From Heliopora coerulea (Eukaryota; Cnidaria; Anthozoa; Scleralcyonacea; Helioporidae), in assembly GCA_030142905.1 (NCBI GenBank), contig JASJOG010000242.1, positions 186,001 to 250,000 on the forward strand: 64,000 bases of DNA. The letters run 5' to 3'. Made by a program: the position numbers and the translations under genes. Of this stretch, positions 42,301 to 48,277 are shown in pieces; position 1 is the first letter of the stretch; each line of letters opens with the position of its first letter. The notes beneath the pieces were generated by a model, which saw nothing but the letters and a program-made list of their open reading frames with translations, was not told the DNA's origin and ran no database searches.

Positions 42301-42340
42301 CCAAGAAAAGTAGTACTCTATGGTCAACATTACTCGCCAT
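7571..42340 (-). CDS. Gene A: receptor-type protein tyrosine phosphatase with lectin/SRCR/discoidin/FN3 ectodomain (31 exons, 1677 aa)
   Basis: Coding exons in transcript order: 42340-42262, 38531-38232, 35419-34997, 34198-33878, 31736-31431, 30688-30387, 29482-29347, 28242-27952, 27043-26747, 26162-26081, 24846-24537, 24004-23917, 22104-22020, 21861-21808, 21554-21361, 20858-20752, 20239-20152, 17096-17029, 16579-16546, 16353-16256, 16103-15987, 14960-14815, 14414-14273, 13776-13627, 13067-12968, 12775-12699, 12008-11874, 10030-9902, 8902-8748, 8523-8388, 7654-7571. All junctions agree in phase and the sum (5034 nt) is divisible by three. The product should be a type I plasma-membrane receptor that dephosphorylates phosphotyrosine in cytoplasmic substrates in response to an unknown, possibly glycan, ligand. 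Membrane-proximal and D1/D2 features resemble vertebrate R-type PTPs, but the lectin/SRCR front is unlike any vertebrate PTPR I know. Introns are packed with tandem arrays. The exon model is manual; alternative exons cannot be excluded. Confidence 0.88.
7795..8320. repeat. GAAA/GGAA purine tract microsatellite
   Basis: Mixed GAAA, GAGA and GGAA units over about 520 bp in the last intron of Gene A. On the transcribed strand it is a polypyrimidine run upstream of the final acceptor at 7655. The long open frames across it are artefacts. Confidence 0.95.
8572..8608. repeat. Interstitial TTAGGG-type repeat
   Basis: Variant TTAGGG/TTAGGA units in the intron just upstream of exon 30. Similar short tracts occur near 34737-34795, 40582-40635 and, on the other strand, 41797-41840. 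They look like degenerate telomere-like repeats, or repeat-associated sequence, rather than true telomere. Confidence 0.7.
9225..9773 (-). mobile_element. Degenerate Tc1/mariner-type transposon relic with TA target site
   Basis: The ends cagggtgtcccaaaaa...ttttttgggacaccctg are inverted copies of about 39 bp and are flanked by TA on both sides. The minus strand codes fragments of an IS630/mariner transposase C terminus: [13 protein letters not shown] followed by a one-base loss in the run of T, then further broken frames ending near HQFEHL. It lies in a Gene A intron between exons 29 and 28. At 549 bp it is internally deleted and dead. Confidence 0.8.
10140..11560. repeat. TACTG/TACTA pentamer satellite
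   Basis: About 1.4 kb of alternating tactg, tacta and occasional taatg/tgaat units in a Gene A intron between exons 28 and 27. A segment tactgaattgtaatgtattg recurs, showing a higher-order pattern. Because 5 is not divisible by 3, all frames stay open for long stretches. Confidence 0.95.
13150..13555. repeat. AGGTG/AGGTA pentamer array
   Basis: A tandem array of aggtg, aggta and aggcg pentamers between exons 25 and 24 of Gene A. Its low-complexity open frame on the minus strand is not a gene. Confidence 0.93.
13627..20858 (-). CDS. Gene A exons 16-24: catalytic PTP domain D1
   Basis: Nine exons code about 317 residues (1090-1406). Motifs in order: [16 protein letters not shown]; the pTyr-loop [42 protein letters not shown] with general acid Asp about 1277; and the P-loop [10 protein letters not shown] with nucleophile Cys about 1308. 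The Q-loop QTIEQY closes it. The intron splits the Ser codon right after the catalytic Cys. All catalytic residues are present, so D1 should hydrolyse phosphotyrosine. Exon 18 (17096-17029) sits immediately beside the 690-bp GGAAA array, and exon 17 beside the 14-mer minisatellite. Confidence 0.93.
13940..14110. mobile_element. Decayed Penelope-type terminal hairpin
   Basis: The stretch from ggtttgaaccctggagaatg through gtccaggttagtgtagtctt to gaaacgtactcacc resembles the 235-bp element at 57198-57432. It has the same left end, the same inverted middle and diverged arms. It lies in a Gene A intron between exons 24 and 23. Confidence 0.6.
14998..15370. repeat. TTATCA/TTATCATTA simple repeat
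   Basis: About 370 bp of attatcatt units begin some 38 bp upstream (transcript sense) of exon 22 of Gene A. Poly-Ile and Asp/Asn-rich open frames here are artefacts. Confidence 0.95.
15655..15935. repeat. ATCATACTATCATACACTAAT minisatellite
   Basis: Tandem copies of an approximately 21-bp unit with a 14-bp short form, immediately downstream of exon 21 of Gene A. No coding content. Confidence 0.92.
17110..17790. repeat. GGAAA/GGAAG purine array abutting exon 18
   Basis: About 680 bp of ggaaa, ggaag and ggaac units end only about 15-20 bp from the exon 18 acceptor at 17097-17098. On the minus strand this is an uninterrupted polypyrimidine tract leading into TTTACTACCAG. The Phe/Ser/Pro-rich open frames across it are artefacts. 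Confidence 0.95.
17945..20072. repeat. 14-bp minisatellite (CAACTGTCAGATAT) with higher-order structure
   Basis: About 2.1 kb, roughly 150 copies, with variants at fixed positions (ATGTC, ATATC, CTCTC, GTAAA). The variant cagacgtaaactg recurs at exact 210-bp steps (near 18051, 18261, 18471). A later block with gatgtaaactg and gatggcaactg recurs at 294 bp (near 19391 and 19685). Since three 14-mers make 42 bp, all three frames are open, giving a spurious 823-codon reading frame. Confidence 0.97.
21361..21861 (-). CDS. Gene A exons 14-15: cytoplasmic juxtamembrane segment (21861-21808, 21554-21361)
   Basis: Exon 14 is 54 nt (phase 2-2); exon 15 is 194 nt (phase 2-1). They code about 83 mostly charged residues between TM and D1, including [21 protein letters not shown] and [14 protein letters not shown]. 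Tyrosines with acidic neighbours could be phosphorylation and SH2-docking sites. No domain is recognised here. Confidence 0.82.
22020..22104 (-). CDS. Gene A exon 13: transmembrane helix
   Basis: An 85-nt exon (phase 1 in, 2 out) coding [20 protein letters not shown] followed by LLVVFVKK, a single Gly/Val/Leu-rich membrane span with a basic stop-transfer end. Acceptor CATTCAG, donor GTAATC. Confidence 0.92.
22640..23785. repeat. 12-bp minisatellite (ACATTACCACCA/ACATTACCGCCA)
   Basis: About 95 copies of accaacattacc differing mainly by A/G at one site, in the intron between exons 13 and 12 of Gene A. An irregular CCA/ACC-rich lead-in spans about 22260-22640. The long Val/Met/Leu and His/Gln open frames are artefacts of the 12-mer. 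Confidence 0.97.
23917..26162 (-). CDS. Gene A exons 10-12: membrane-proximal extracellular region (26162-26081, 24846-24537, 24004-23917)
   Basis: About 160 residues (roughly 819-978) with phases 1-2, 2-0 and 0-1. It carries the [12 protein letters not shown] / [10 protein letters not shown] strand pair and YVTAEL, then FIIGDGMNY, a tetra/penta-Arg stretch RRRRR and [20 protein letters not shown]. It ends [12 protein letters not shown]. The same order (Y-AEL, FIIGDG, YN-PL-....Y-.FLRAF, SSW) precedes the TM of several vertebrate R-type PTPs. The Arg stretch is a plausible furin-type cleavage site, as in vertebrate PTPRM/K/S; that is inference. The intron 11-10 holds the 27-bp minisatellite and intron 13-12 the 12-bp array. 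Confidence 0.85.
25440..25930. repeat. 27-bp minisatellite (CTCCACCTCCACCACCTCCTCTATCTT)
   Basis: About 18 copies of a C/T-rich 27-mer alternating ctccac and ctctac forms, with a CT-rich flank from about 25080. It lies between exons 11 and 10 of Gene A. Translations into poly-Pro/Ser or Val/Glu repeats are not genes. Confidence 0.95.
26395..26640. repeat. 48-bp tandem repeat with 24-bp half units
   Basis: The unit contains aacaatgttgtg twice, once followed by tagtacagtgtc and once by ctgcatactgtg. About five copies occur, in the intron between exons 10 and 9 of Gene A. Confidence 0.9.
26747..27043 (-). CDS. Gene A exon 9: fibronectin type III domain 2
   Basis: A phase 1-1 exon of 99 codons, residues about 720-818. 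Motifs [57 protein letters not shown] and GPGPYSNEI form a textbook FN3. It has several N-glycosylation sites and is absent from Gene B. Acceptor CTTAG, donor GTCAGT. Confidence 0.93.
27140..27248. repeat. Imperfect inverted repeat
   Basis: aaagttcagaggttggtaac...gtgactga and tcagtcac...gttaccaacctttgaacttt are inverted copies around an AATCAA-rich centre. A related sequence lies at about 24285-24370. It is possibly a Penelope-type or other foldback end. Confidence 0.7.
27597..27880. repeat. (CAAT)n, (GGTC)n and (TTTA)n simple repeats
   Basis: CAAT units to about 27670, then GGTC at 27776-27792 and TTAT/TTTA tracts, in the intron between exons 9 and 8. The equivalent intron side of Gene B has (GTCA)n and (TTAA)n repeats instead. 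Confidence 0.9.
27952..28242 (-). CDS. Gene A exon 8: fibronectin type III domain 1
   Basis: A phase 1-1 exon of 97 codons, residues about 623-719. FN3 landmarks: a Pro-rich start [11 protein letters not shown], the core Trp in [32 protein letters not shown] (the L-P-x-Y-x-F-x-V strand signature) and an Asn-linked NFT. Acceptor TATAG, donor GTGAGT. This is the last module shared with Gene B (56626-56919). Confidence 0.9.
28320..28640. repeat. GGAC/GAAC tetranucleotide-rich tract (copy A)
   Basis: Degenerate ggacggac, agaggac and aacgaac units next to exon 8. The related tract in copy B is about 57860-58100. Part of the duplicated block. Confidence 0.8.
29347..29482 (-). CDS. Gene A exon 7: F5/8 type C domain, second half
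   Basis: A 136-nt exon (phase 0 in, phase 1 out) that gives [31 protein letters not shown] and CLRVELCG. This is the GN...V...F-A-VRF-P..W...CLR-EL-GC end of a discoidin domain, exactly what exon 6 lacks. Acceptor CTTTTAG and donor GTGAAG. It is too short to stand out as an open frame. The matching Gene B exon is 58780-58915, also 136 nt. Confidence 0.88.
29772..29844 (+). repeat. tRNA-like head of a SINE/foldback, plus-strand arm
   Basis: Cloverleaf by eye: acceptor GTCTCGG pairs with CTGGGGC through Watson-Crick and G-T pairs. The D arm is GCTC/GAGC and the T arm GCGGG-TTCGATC-CCCGT. The A box and B box (GGTTCGATCCC) are intact. The anticodon loop CCGGTCA lacks U33 and the stem has a mismatch, so this is a tRNA-derived repeat and not a working tRNA. 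It pairs with the inverted copy at 30056-30128. Confidence 0.75.
30056..30128 (-). repeat. tRNA-like head, minus-strand arm of the same foldback
   Basis: Reverse-complement relative of 29772-29844, with flanks that also invert (gagcttgaagatcg / cttcaagctcgatact). Together they form a foldback of about 450 bp inside the pogo-like element of copy A. Confidence 0.72.
30387..30688 (-). CDS. Gene A exon 6: F5/8 type C (discoidin) domain, first half
   Basis: Enters in phase 1 and leaves in phase 0; residues about 477-576 with exon 7 continuing. Motifs: [65 protein letters not shown] and [10 protein letters not shown]. This is the first two thirds of a discoidin fold. The donor is GAG/GTTATT, a weak consensus, but Gene B uses the same donor and exon 7 follows in exact phase. 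Confidence 0.85.
31431..31736 (-). CDS. Gene A exon 5: SRCR domain 2
   Basis: A phase 1-1 exon of 102 codons, residues about 375-476. Classic SRCR motifs are present: [62 protein letters not shown] and the final NDVGVKC. Acceptor TTTCAG and donor GTGAGT. It is nearly identical in layout to 60852-61160 in Gene B, which is one codon longer (306 versus 309 nt). Confidence 0.92.
31859..33312 (+). mobile_element. 5'-truncated non-LTR retrotransposon with (GAA)n tail
   Basis: The plus strand codes the middle and C terminus of a LINE reverse transcriptase: [41 protein letters not shown], then [11 protein letters not shown]. It continues to [19 protein letters not shown] and DRSYWRTRI. An in-frame TAG falls just before the ELLFADD block where Trp is usual, and more stops follow, so it is dead. 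It ends in about 200 bp of GAA/AGA repeat. The copy B locus (about 61270-61290) lacks it. The flanks agttaaa on each side look like a 7-bp target duplication. Clade (RTE or CR1-like) is not resolved. Confidence 0.85.
33105..33310. repeat. (GAA)n microsatellite at the retrotransposon 3' end
   Basis: GAAGAA units with occasional GGA and TAG interruptions; it is the 3' tail of the element at 31859-33312. The poly-Arg open frame is spurious. Confidence 0.93.
33878..34198 (-). CDS. Gene A exon 4: SRCR domain 1
   Basis: A phase 1-1 exon of 107 codons, residues about 268-374. It has the SRCR layout: start [16 protein letters not shown], then [21 protein letters not shown], a middle acidic stretch, [14 protein letters not shown] and the final VKVTC. 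SRCR domains bind microbial or self ligands in scavenger receptors and coral and sponge adhesion proteins. The terminal Cys codon is split by the intron, and the next SRCR exon completes it. The paralogous exon of Gene B begins at 63850 and runs off the window. Confidence 0.88.
34997..35419 (-). CDS. Gene A exon 3: fucolectin-type F5/8C (FTP) domain
   Basis: A phase 1-1 exon of 141 codons, residues about 127-267. The order [70 protein letters not shown] and LCEVQVYG matches the eel fucolectin/tachylectin-4/pentraxin family. That family binds fucose or related sugars with bound calcium. Acceptor TTTTTCAG and donor GTAAGA are visible. I could not check each sugar-binding His/Arg against the structure, so carbohydrate specificity is open. 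Confidence 0.9.
36763..37455. mobile_element. Pogo-like nonautonomous element
   Basis: Left end ctagtctcccgttatctcga and right end tcgagataacgggagacta are inverted. Interior shows repeated gttcgagataac motifs and no transposase. It lies in the long intron between exons 3 and 2 of Gene A. Confidence 0.6.
37845..37910 (-). repeat. tRNA-derived SINE head (degenerate)
   Basis: The minus strand reads GTGGCACAGTGGTACC (A-box-like) and, further on, GGGTTCGATTCCGGCTCC (B-box-like). Stem pairing is poor, so it is a SINE head or a tRNA pseudogene. Confidence 0.5.
38232..38531 (-). CDS. Gene A exon 2: SUEL-type (rhamnose/galactose-binding) lectin domain
   Basis: A phase 1-1 exon of 100 codons, residues about 27-126. 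It shows the SUEL pattern: C-x-x-G-T-I near the start, the A-x-YGR motif ([12 protein letters not shown]), spaced cysteines, and the C-terminal DPCP-x(4)-KYL-V-YRC. SUEL domains in sea urchin egg lectin, fish egg lectins and latrophilins bind L-rhamnose or galactose. This supports a glycan-binding role at the N terminus. Acceptor ATAG and donor GTAAGT are clear. Gene B may have an equivalent beyond the window edge. Confidence 0.88.
39262..39705. repeat. Large inverted repeat of two tRNA-like units (39311-39383 minus, 39582-39654 plus)
   Basis: Two arms of about 200 bp, each with a tRNA-like head, a gcttgaagatcattcatct flank and a tatatatgtgcgacctaagcgg segment, face each other around an AT-rich centre near 39460-39510. 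The arms are nearly identical by eye. In each head the acceptor, D and T stems pair, while the anticodon loop lacks U33. Confidence 0.8.
40125..40500. repeat. Older inverted pair of tRNA-like units (40145-40218 minus, 40384-40455 plus)
   Basis: Same architecture as 39262-39705 but more diverged, with substitutions in stems (for example gtgtgggtagctc and aagtcttggtagctc). The spacer is about 165 bp. Confidence 0.7.
41706..41923. mobile_element. 218-bp MITE with about 60-bp TIRs and a 9-bp target duplication
   Basis: TIRs begin ggcaatcctgtattttagcg and end with its reverse complement, and the direct repeat cgaagcaat flanks both sides (41697-41705, 41924-41932). The arms contain duplicated tagcgtcgga motifs and the centre carries telomere-like ccctaaccctaat. 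A 9-bp duplication with TIRs starting GG suggests a Mutator-type MITE; this is inference. Confidence 0.82.
42262..42340 (-). CDS. Gene A exon 1: signal peptide
   Basis: The ATG is at 42340-42338 (context AAAATGG). The first 26 residues have a short polar head with Arg8, then a hydrophobic core [14 protein letters not shown] and a small-residue end SSE, as in a cleavable signal peptide. The exon ends with one base of a codon (phase 1) at a GTGAGA donor. This matches the phase-1 acceptor of the SUEL exon. An upstream in-frame Met exists, but this start puts the hydrophobic core at the usual distance. Confidence 0.8.
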
Positions 42341-42419
42341 TTTCCCAGCCGACCTTCTTGTTAAGGATTTATCAATATACGTCACTCAGATTGACTAAGG
42401 AAGTTAGAAGCTCACAGTT

Positions 42420-42700
42420 TCAAAGATGATTCCTTCGTTCATTTCTTTGAGGAAATGTGGAGCGAATCGAGTCTTCTCGAACGGGATCCAGATTTTGGGC
42501 GCCGAGATTGAGTCCAGAGACACAAGCAAGAACGTGTTTTAGATTATGTTTGTTTAATATCTCGCAACACGAGCTCTGGACTTTTAAGAGTAGAACGTCC
42601 GGAAGTTTAAGGGTCAAAAGGGGCGTGTACAATTTCGCAATTTCGTTATACTTCCTAAGACGAAGTCTTCGCCGGCCATCTTCATTAACTATGGGTTAGT
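42420..42700 (-). CDS. Possible exon of unrecognised gene (weak)
   Basis: An open frame on the minus strand just upstream of the Gene A start, about 89 codons to a TGA at 42426. It has fairly normal composition (KYNEIAKLYTPLLTLKLPDV, CCEILNKHNLKHVLACVSG) and an upstream ACCCATAG acceptor in phase 1. I do not recognise it. It could be the last exon of the gene with exons at 48219-48277 and 44529-44649, but phases do not join directly, so another exon would be needed. It could also be chance. Confidence 0.25.
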
Positions 42701-43492
42701 TAAAAGGATATATTGCAATGCGTTCTGTTTGTAGTGACATTCAGTCACATACCCACGGAGCAATGCCACCCCAGGAAGATTTCTTCCAAAACCATAAAAT
42801 AAACACATTCAGCATCCTTGGGGAAAGTACAAACGTGCAAATAAACCCTTGTCTTGGACTCCACGTTTCGAATTCAAAACCAACTTGGTCAACTTAAAAT
42901 GCTTTGGTGACTGTTGGGCAAAATTCTCTTCCGATGGTTCGTCAATCTTTGCATTTGTTCAACCTGTCTATGGTAAATAAAAGATCTTTCATACAAATAT
43001 TGGCTACAGTGCAGCATTCTTTAGAACTCGTTATTGTCAAAATTCGAGTCATTTCCGCAACAAATAACCACTGAACATATTCAATGAATGAAATGCGCAG
43101 CAGCTTTTGGTTAAAGACTGTTCTTCCTCAAGGCGAATTTCATCGCACGAATGAGCACTTCAGTGTATAAACTGAGTGTATTTCTCATTACTTCCAGCCC
43201 AGAACCCAAGAGACTAAAGCGACAGTCGCTTCGCATGAAAAAATTGCCGAGTGGAAAGCTGTCTTAACGCAGTGTCATTACCAAGGACAAATCCTTACTC
43301 ACAAGTGAGCGAAAGAAACCCCTTTGGCCTAATTTATTCTCACTATAAGAAATCTTTATTTCGAAATAAAAACTTGTTTTTTATCCAACTGGTTACTTAC
43401 GCTTACTGATTAAAAGAGTTGTTTAATAGTTCTTTGGTTCTTGATTTAGAAGGGATAACCCTTTTCAAGCAGGAAACCTTCCGTTTAACAAA

Positions 43493-43957
43493 TACAGTAG
43501 TCTCCCGCCACTTTGGACTCTTGAGGGAAACGGAAAATAGCTCGAGATAAAGGATGTTCGAGGAACGGAACGTTACTTCATTAAACAGAAAAATGCTGCA
43601 ATTGTATGTCATCCACGATGCACATCTTTTATTCTGACATAGTGGTAAGTAACATCTGTGACTATAACGAAAACTTAAAAAATGACGTCTATCAATATTC
43701 ATTATTTATAGTTTCGTTTCACCATCTTCCCCTTTCAGCGAGTCATTTTCAACGACTGTTCGAGATAAACAAGGTTAATTTGTATCAAGGGGAAGAAAAA
43801 GTGTTCGAAATAGCGTGGAACCCGAGATAACCGAGTTTGAGAAACATGACAGTAAACTAACGACAAAATATAGATCAAAACAAAGGGAAACAGAAGTGTG
43901 TTCCAGATAGCGAGAAGTTTGAGATTAACGAATTCGATATCACGGAAAACTACCGTA
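43493..43957. mobile_element. Pogo-like nonautonomous element, diverged
   Basis: Begins tacagtagtctcccgccac and ends gatatcacggaaaactaccgta, with the same interior motifs (gagataaccgagttt) as the element at 36763-37455. No coding capacity. Confidence 0.5.
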
Positions 43958-44528
43958 AAACCAGAGTAAAATATTGGAAAGCTCATCCTGCCGTGAAAAA
44001 GTCAAACGGTAGCAAAATGACTGACTATATACGCAATGATTTTTAATTTCAAACATTCAATATTTTATTGAGGGCTCCCCCCCTCAGCGATATGGTAGGA
44101 GTTATGTGACAGAGGATTGAATGAGTGCAAGCGTGTCGATGATATTTTGGAGGGAAGTCACGAACTTTTTGTTTCAACAAAATGCTGCATTTTTTCCCTC
44201 AAGAAAATCAGGTCTTTTTTTTGAAATTTTGTCGCCTAGGAAATGCATTTTTGGTACGTTTTCGGGATTCACCATCTCATGCGAAAAATCATCAGAAAAT
44301 CAACGAAGCAAATAAGACCAGCGTACGTACTGATGTAACATTTACAGATGGAATTACATACAAGATAGGATCTGATATATGCTTGACACAAACATTGGAA
44401 TAAACGCCCTGGGCATTTGTTTCATTTTAGAGCTTTGAGAATGGGCGTTGGAGAGCCAGCGGTAATTCAAATGTTTACTGTAGACTTATAGTATAAGTGC
44501 GTGGATAATTAATATTTGTCACACTAAC

Positions 44529-47500
44529 CTTGGTTTTGTGGCAGCTAAATATCATTGTAAATGAATATGGCTTGACTGTTGTTTCCTTAGTCTTCCATCT
44601 CCTTGTAGTTTTGTCAATGATTTCCTTCGGTTCTGCCCACCATTTGTAGCTGAAAAGAATCAGAGACGGATTCCCTTTTTAACGGGCTCCATTCTCAAAA
44701 GTCCTGCAACCATTAAAACACAAACAAGACTTGATCTGAAGGTAAAAATCAACGCCCAGCAAAACAAGAGATACAACGCCATGAGCACAAACTTTGAGTT
44801 GAAAATATTTTAATGCTACATGTAATTTTAACATTAAATTTTAATATTAAAATATTAAAATATTTTAACTCAAAGTTTGTGCTCATAGCTTTATTCTGCT
44901 TATTTTGCTGTGTATTGATTTTTTCATTCAGATTAAGGTTCCTGCCTGGTTCCTCAGTTGCCAAGAAGATGTCTTAATGCACACCAAACACAGAATTCAA
45001 AAACACTGGTCTTATAGTGATAAAGATTTTTCCATGGTGACAAATTTCAGTATCGCTTTGAAAAACGTCTTAACCATGGTAAACGGTTATACAATTGGTT
45101 CCTCTAGTTCTTTTCAGAACTGTCTTGTATAACCATTCACCATGGTTAAGACATTTTTCAAAGCAATACTGGTCTTGTCCATAAATGACCATAAATTCTC
45201 AGCTGCATGAACAGGCTTATGTCCTTCCACTGCTGTTTAATAACTCAATCTTAAATATCATTTAACTTGTTACTTAAGAGATAACACTTTGGCCAAACAA
45301 CAAAGTTTCAACAGATGATTACACAGGGATGCAACCAGGAATTTTGAAGGGCAAGGGTTAGGTGGAGGTATCAAAGACACTCTTGGGGTGATATTGATAA
45401 TTTTAAACATGGTGGATCTTCAGGCTTCTGGAAATGGGAGCAAAAGATTGTCACTCATACAGTACACATAAGATATCCTATAAAAAGTGCAGGGTCATGA
45501 CTCCCCCAACCCCAATCCCCTTCCTCGTTGCACCTATATTGCATAAAGGATTTCTGACTAAAACCACACGCACAAGGCAGGCTTCCAAAGAAACCTCTCA
45601 AAGATTATTTTATGAGGTGAATGTTAAATACAACATGAGTGTGCCAGCTTGGTCATATCATGGACAATATGTGGCTGTTTGTCAAGTTCACACCTCACAA
45701 AGAAAATTTTCTAAGGGTTTGAACTGGGCAAGTTTTGAGTCCCACTCCCCTTCAATATTACTCTGCATCTAAAATGCCCAGGGGGGTGCTACATCAAGTG
45801 ACCACCCAGAAGCATTACCCACCCTTATGCAAACAACACTAATTTTACTGCTTGTATTGTCCCACTCACTACAGTTGGGCATTGGACAGTAGTTCACTCA
45901 GAATTGGCAATAAAATGCAGTTTGAATGGGAAGGAGGACTTTTTCCTGGTCATTTATGACTGGCTAAATTAAGATATAGTCTGTGAAACATGTGGGTACT
46001 TCAGGGCACTGGTTCACATAAAGTTTGTGCATAACACAAAACATATGTGTTTTCTTTGTAAGACTGCCATGGTACAGTACCACCAACATTTTCACAGCCC
46101 AGAAAAGCCACTTGACCAACCAGTTGCAAGTATCAATGATGAACCTCCTCATGAGGCATTGAGACCATCTTTTGTGCTCAGACTGGTGACTTGGTTCTGC
46201 TCTTAATTGATGTCATAATGTAATAATTTAGGGAAAATTTTGAGATTTTATTTATACAAATCCTTATCCAAACCCAAACCATAAATCTAACCCCCAACTG
46301 ATACCTTACCCACATTCTAACCCCAACCCTAAATTACATTTAAGTCAAAAACCTTATTGAAGCAAATTTTTTATGTCACAACATCAGCTGAGAGCCATCT
46401 AACTTTCCCACTTTAAATTATGCCATGATTAAGTTGGTAATTCTTCCTCTTTGTCATATGTTTATATGGTTCTGCTCTGCAGGAAATAATTCAGCCCCAG
46501 TCTCTCTGCACCAAATTCTTTTTAAATCAAAACAAACATGGCCATGGTTGATTTTAAATACAATTATGTAATCTTAACGCAATATACCAGACAAAGTGAA
46601 ATAAAAGTCTTTTTAAATAAATCAATTGCTAGTCATTTTTATAGGTAGTGTTACTCTGGTTTGGTGGCCAGCGAAAGGTACATACAAGTTGCTTGAAAAC
46701 ATTTCTTAATTGAAAACTAAAATAGGGTCACCAGATATTTCCCCTAGATTTAGGGGTCACCGGATATCTCCCTGATAATTAAAAAGCTAAAACAGGGTCA
46801 CTGGGTATCTCCCTTGAAATAAGGGTCACCAGATATCTCCCCAAGATTACTGCTAAAACACGGTAATGACTGAGATGAGACCATAAACTAAGACTATGAG
46901 GTTAAAACAGGGTCCCCGGATATCTTCCCCAAGAAAGATATATATACAGATACGACTCCAGACAATTTTAACCCCTGATGAAGACACAGTAATGTGAGTG
47001 TCAAAACGTTGGGTAAAAACACAGTATTGACTAATCTCATAGTCAATACTTCCAGACAAAAAGATTCTTCTAGCTGTCCGAAAACATTACTTTTTTTCTC
47101 CTTTTCTTTCTCGGTTTGCTTTCTACTGTTCCTCTTTCCTTCTTTATACTTCTTTGGAGATATCTGGTGACCTCTTGTATAAGGGGAGATACCCAGTGAC
47201 CCCACTTAGTATTAATTCTCAGGGAGACACCCGGTGACCCCATATCTTTCTTGGGGAGATATCCGGGGACCCTGTTTTAGCCTCATAGTCTTAGTTTATG
47301 GTCTCATCTCAGTCATTACCGTGTTTTAGCAGTAATCTTGGTGAGATATCTGGCAACCCTTATTTCAAGGGAGATACCCAGTGACCCTGTTTTAGTCTTT
47401 AATTATCAGGGAGATATCCGGGGACCCCTAAATCTAGGGGAAATATCTGGTAACTCTATTTTAGTCTTTAATTAAGAAATGTTTTCAAGCAACTTCTATG

Positions 47501-48277
47501 TACCTTTTGCTGGCCACCAAACCAGAGTAGCACTACCTATAAAAATGACTAATAGCTCACCTGGTTGCGAAAAAACACTATTCACCAAATCAATTACTGT
47601 TAGACAATCAATGAAATGAGATTTCCTAAGGAAAAAACGATGAATTTGTCAAAGGAAAACCACGTTCACCTCATGAAATAAGACAAAGACGAACTTTCAA
47701 TATGAACTTTCTACTCCAAAATCATTAATAATTAATATTTTCATTGTTATCTTTATTTCATTAATATTGAAATTATTGAACTAACATAGTTTTACAACCT
47801 AAATTATGAACGTGCCAGGATACTGTCATAAAACCTCCTAGAAAGTATCAACATGAAAACGGCTCAGCACGAAAACTCTGTTGCTTCTTTTTCAATAAAA
47901 TTTTGAGAAATAAGTGTAGAGAGCTTAAATATAAAAATATAGGAAAATGGAATTGTCTGTTTCTCACCTTTAAGAATAACAGATGTATTTACGGAAGCCA
48001 ACTCTTAGTAATTCAAGGCGCCATATCTCAAAACAACTCTTCTTATACCTGGTTTGCTTTACCAGCTGAAGATATCCATTATTCAAATAATATACTCCAC
48101 ACAAACTTTTCAACACTGCTCATCGATGAAGTAATTTTGTGAGGCCAAAGATACTGCTTCAACCACTATATAAAGTAAAGGTGAAAAACGACCAAAACAT
48201 TGATAAATACGAACTCACATTGGAAGCTGTTCAGTAAAAGTCCTCAGTACGATGAATTTGTCATTCATTTTGGCCAT
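44529..48277 (-). CDS. Possible two-exon start of an unrecognised gene (48277-48219, 44649-44529)
   Basis: An ATG at 48277-48275 opens 19 codons (MAKMNDKFIVLRTFTEQLP plus two bases) ending at a GTGAGT donor. At 44649, after a TTTTCAG acceptor, a phase-2 exon codes YKWWAEPKEIIDKTTRRW then KPYSFTMIFSCHKTK and ends at GTTAGT. Phases agree and composition looks protein-like. I do not recognise a family, and further exons were not found with confidence. This may be chance. Confidence 0.35.
44781..44886. repeat. Inverted repeat with about 34-bp arms
   Basis: gagcacaaactttgagttga...ttttaat at 44783-44814 is inverted at about 44852-44885, around an AT-rich centre. No coding content. Confidence 0.8.
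45048..45171. repeat. Inverted repeat with about 45-bp arms
   Basis: The left arm cagtatcgctttgaaaaacg...gttatacaa is inverted at 45125-45171 with a few mismatches and a 30-bp spacer. A MITE-like foldback. Confidence 0.75.
46630..47551. repeat. Foldback element with about 300-bp arms and internal tandem units
   Basis: agtcatttttataggtagtg at 46630 is inverted at about 47530-47550, and the arms continue with tttggtggccagc and gttgcttgaaaacatttct. Inside each arm are repeated gggtcacc(a/g)gatatctcccc units. The centre at about 46970-47015 holds a hammerhead-like core. No transposase. Confidence 0.8.
46971..47014 (+). ncRNA. Hammerhead-ribozyme-like motif in the foldback centre
   Basis: CTGATGA, one extra base, stem II GACAC/GTGTC, then AAAACGTT where the consensus wants GAAAC-GUH. 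Stem I pairs accc with gggt. The G12-to-A change should kill activity, so this is probably a decayed motif. Confidence 0.4.

Noticed and set aside
45434..45772. 112-codon open frame on the plus strand
   Set aside because: No domain, no splice sites in phase and ordinary stop spacing nearby; chance open frame.
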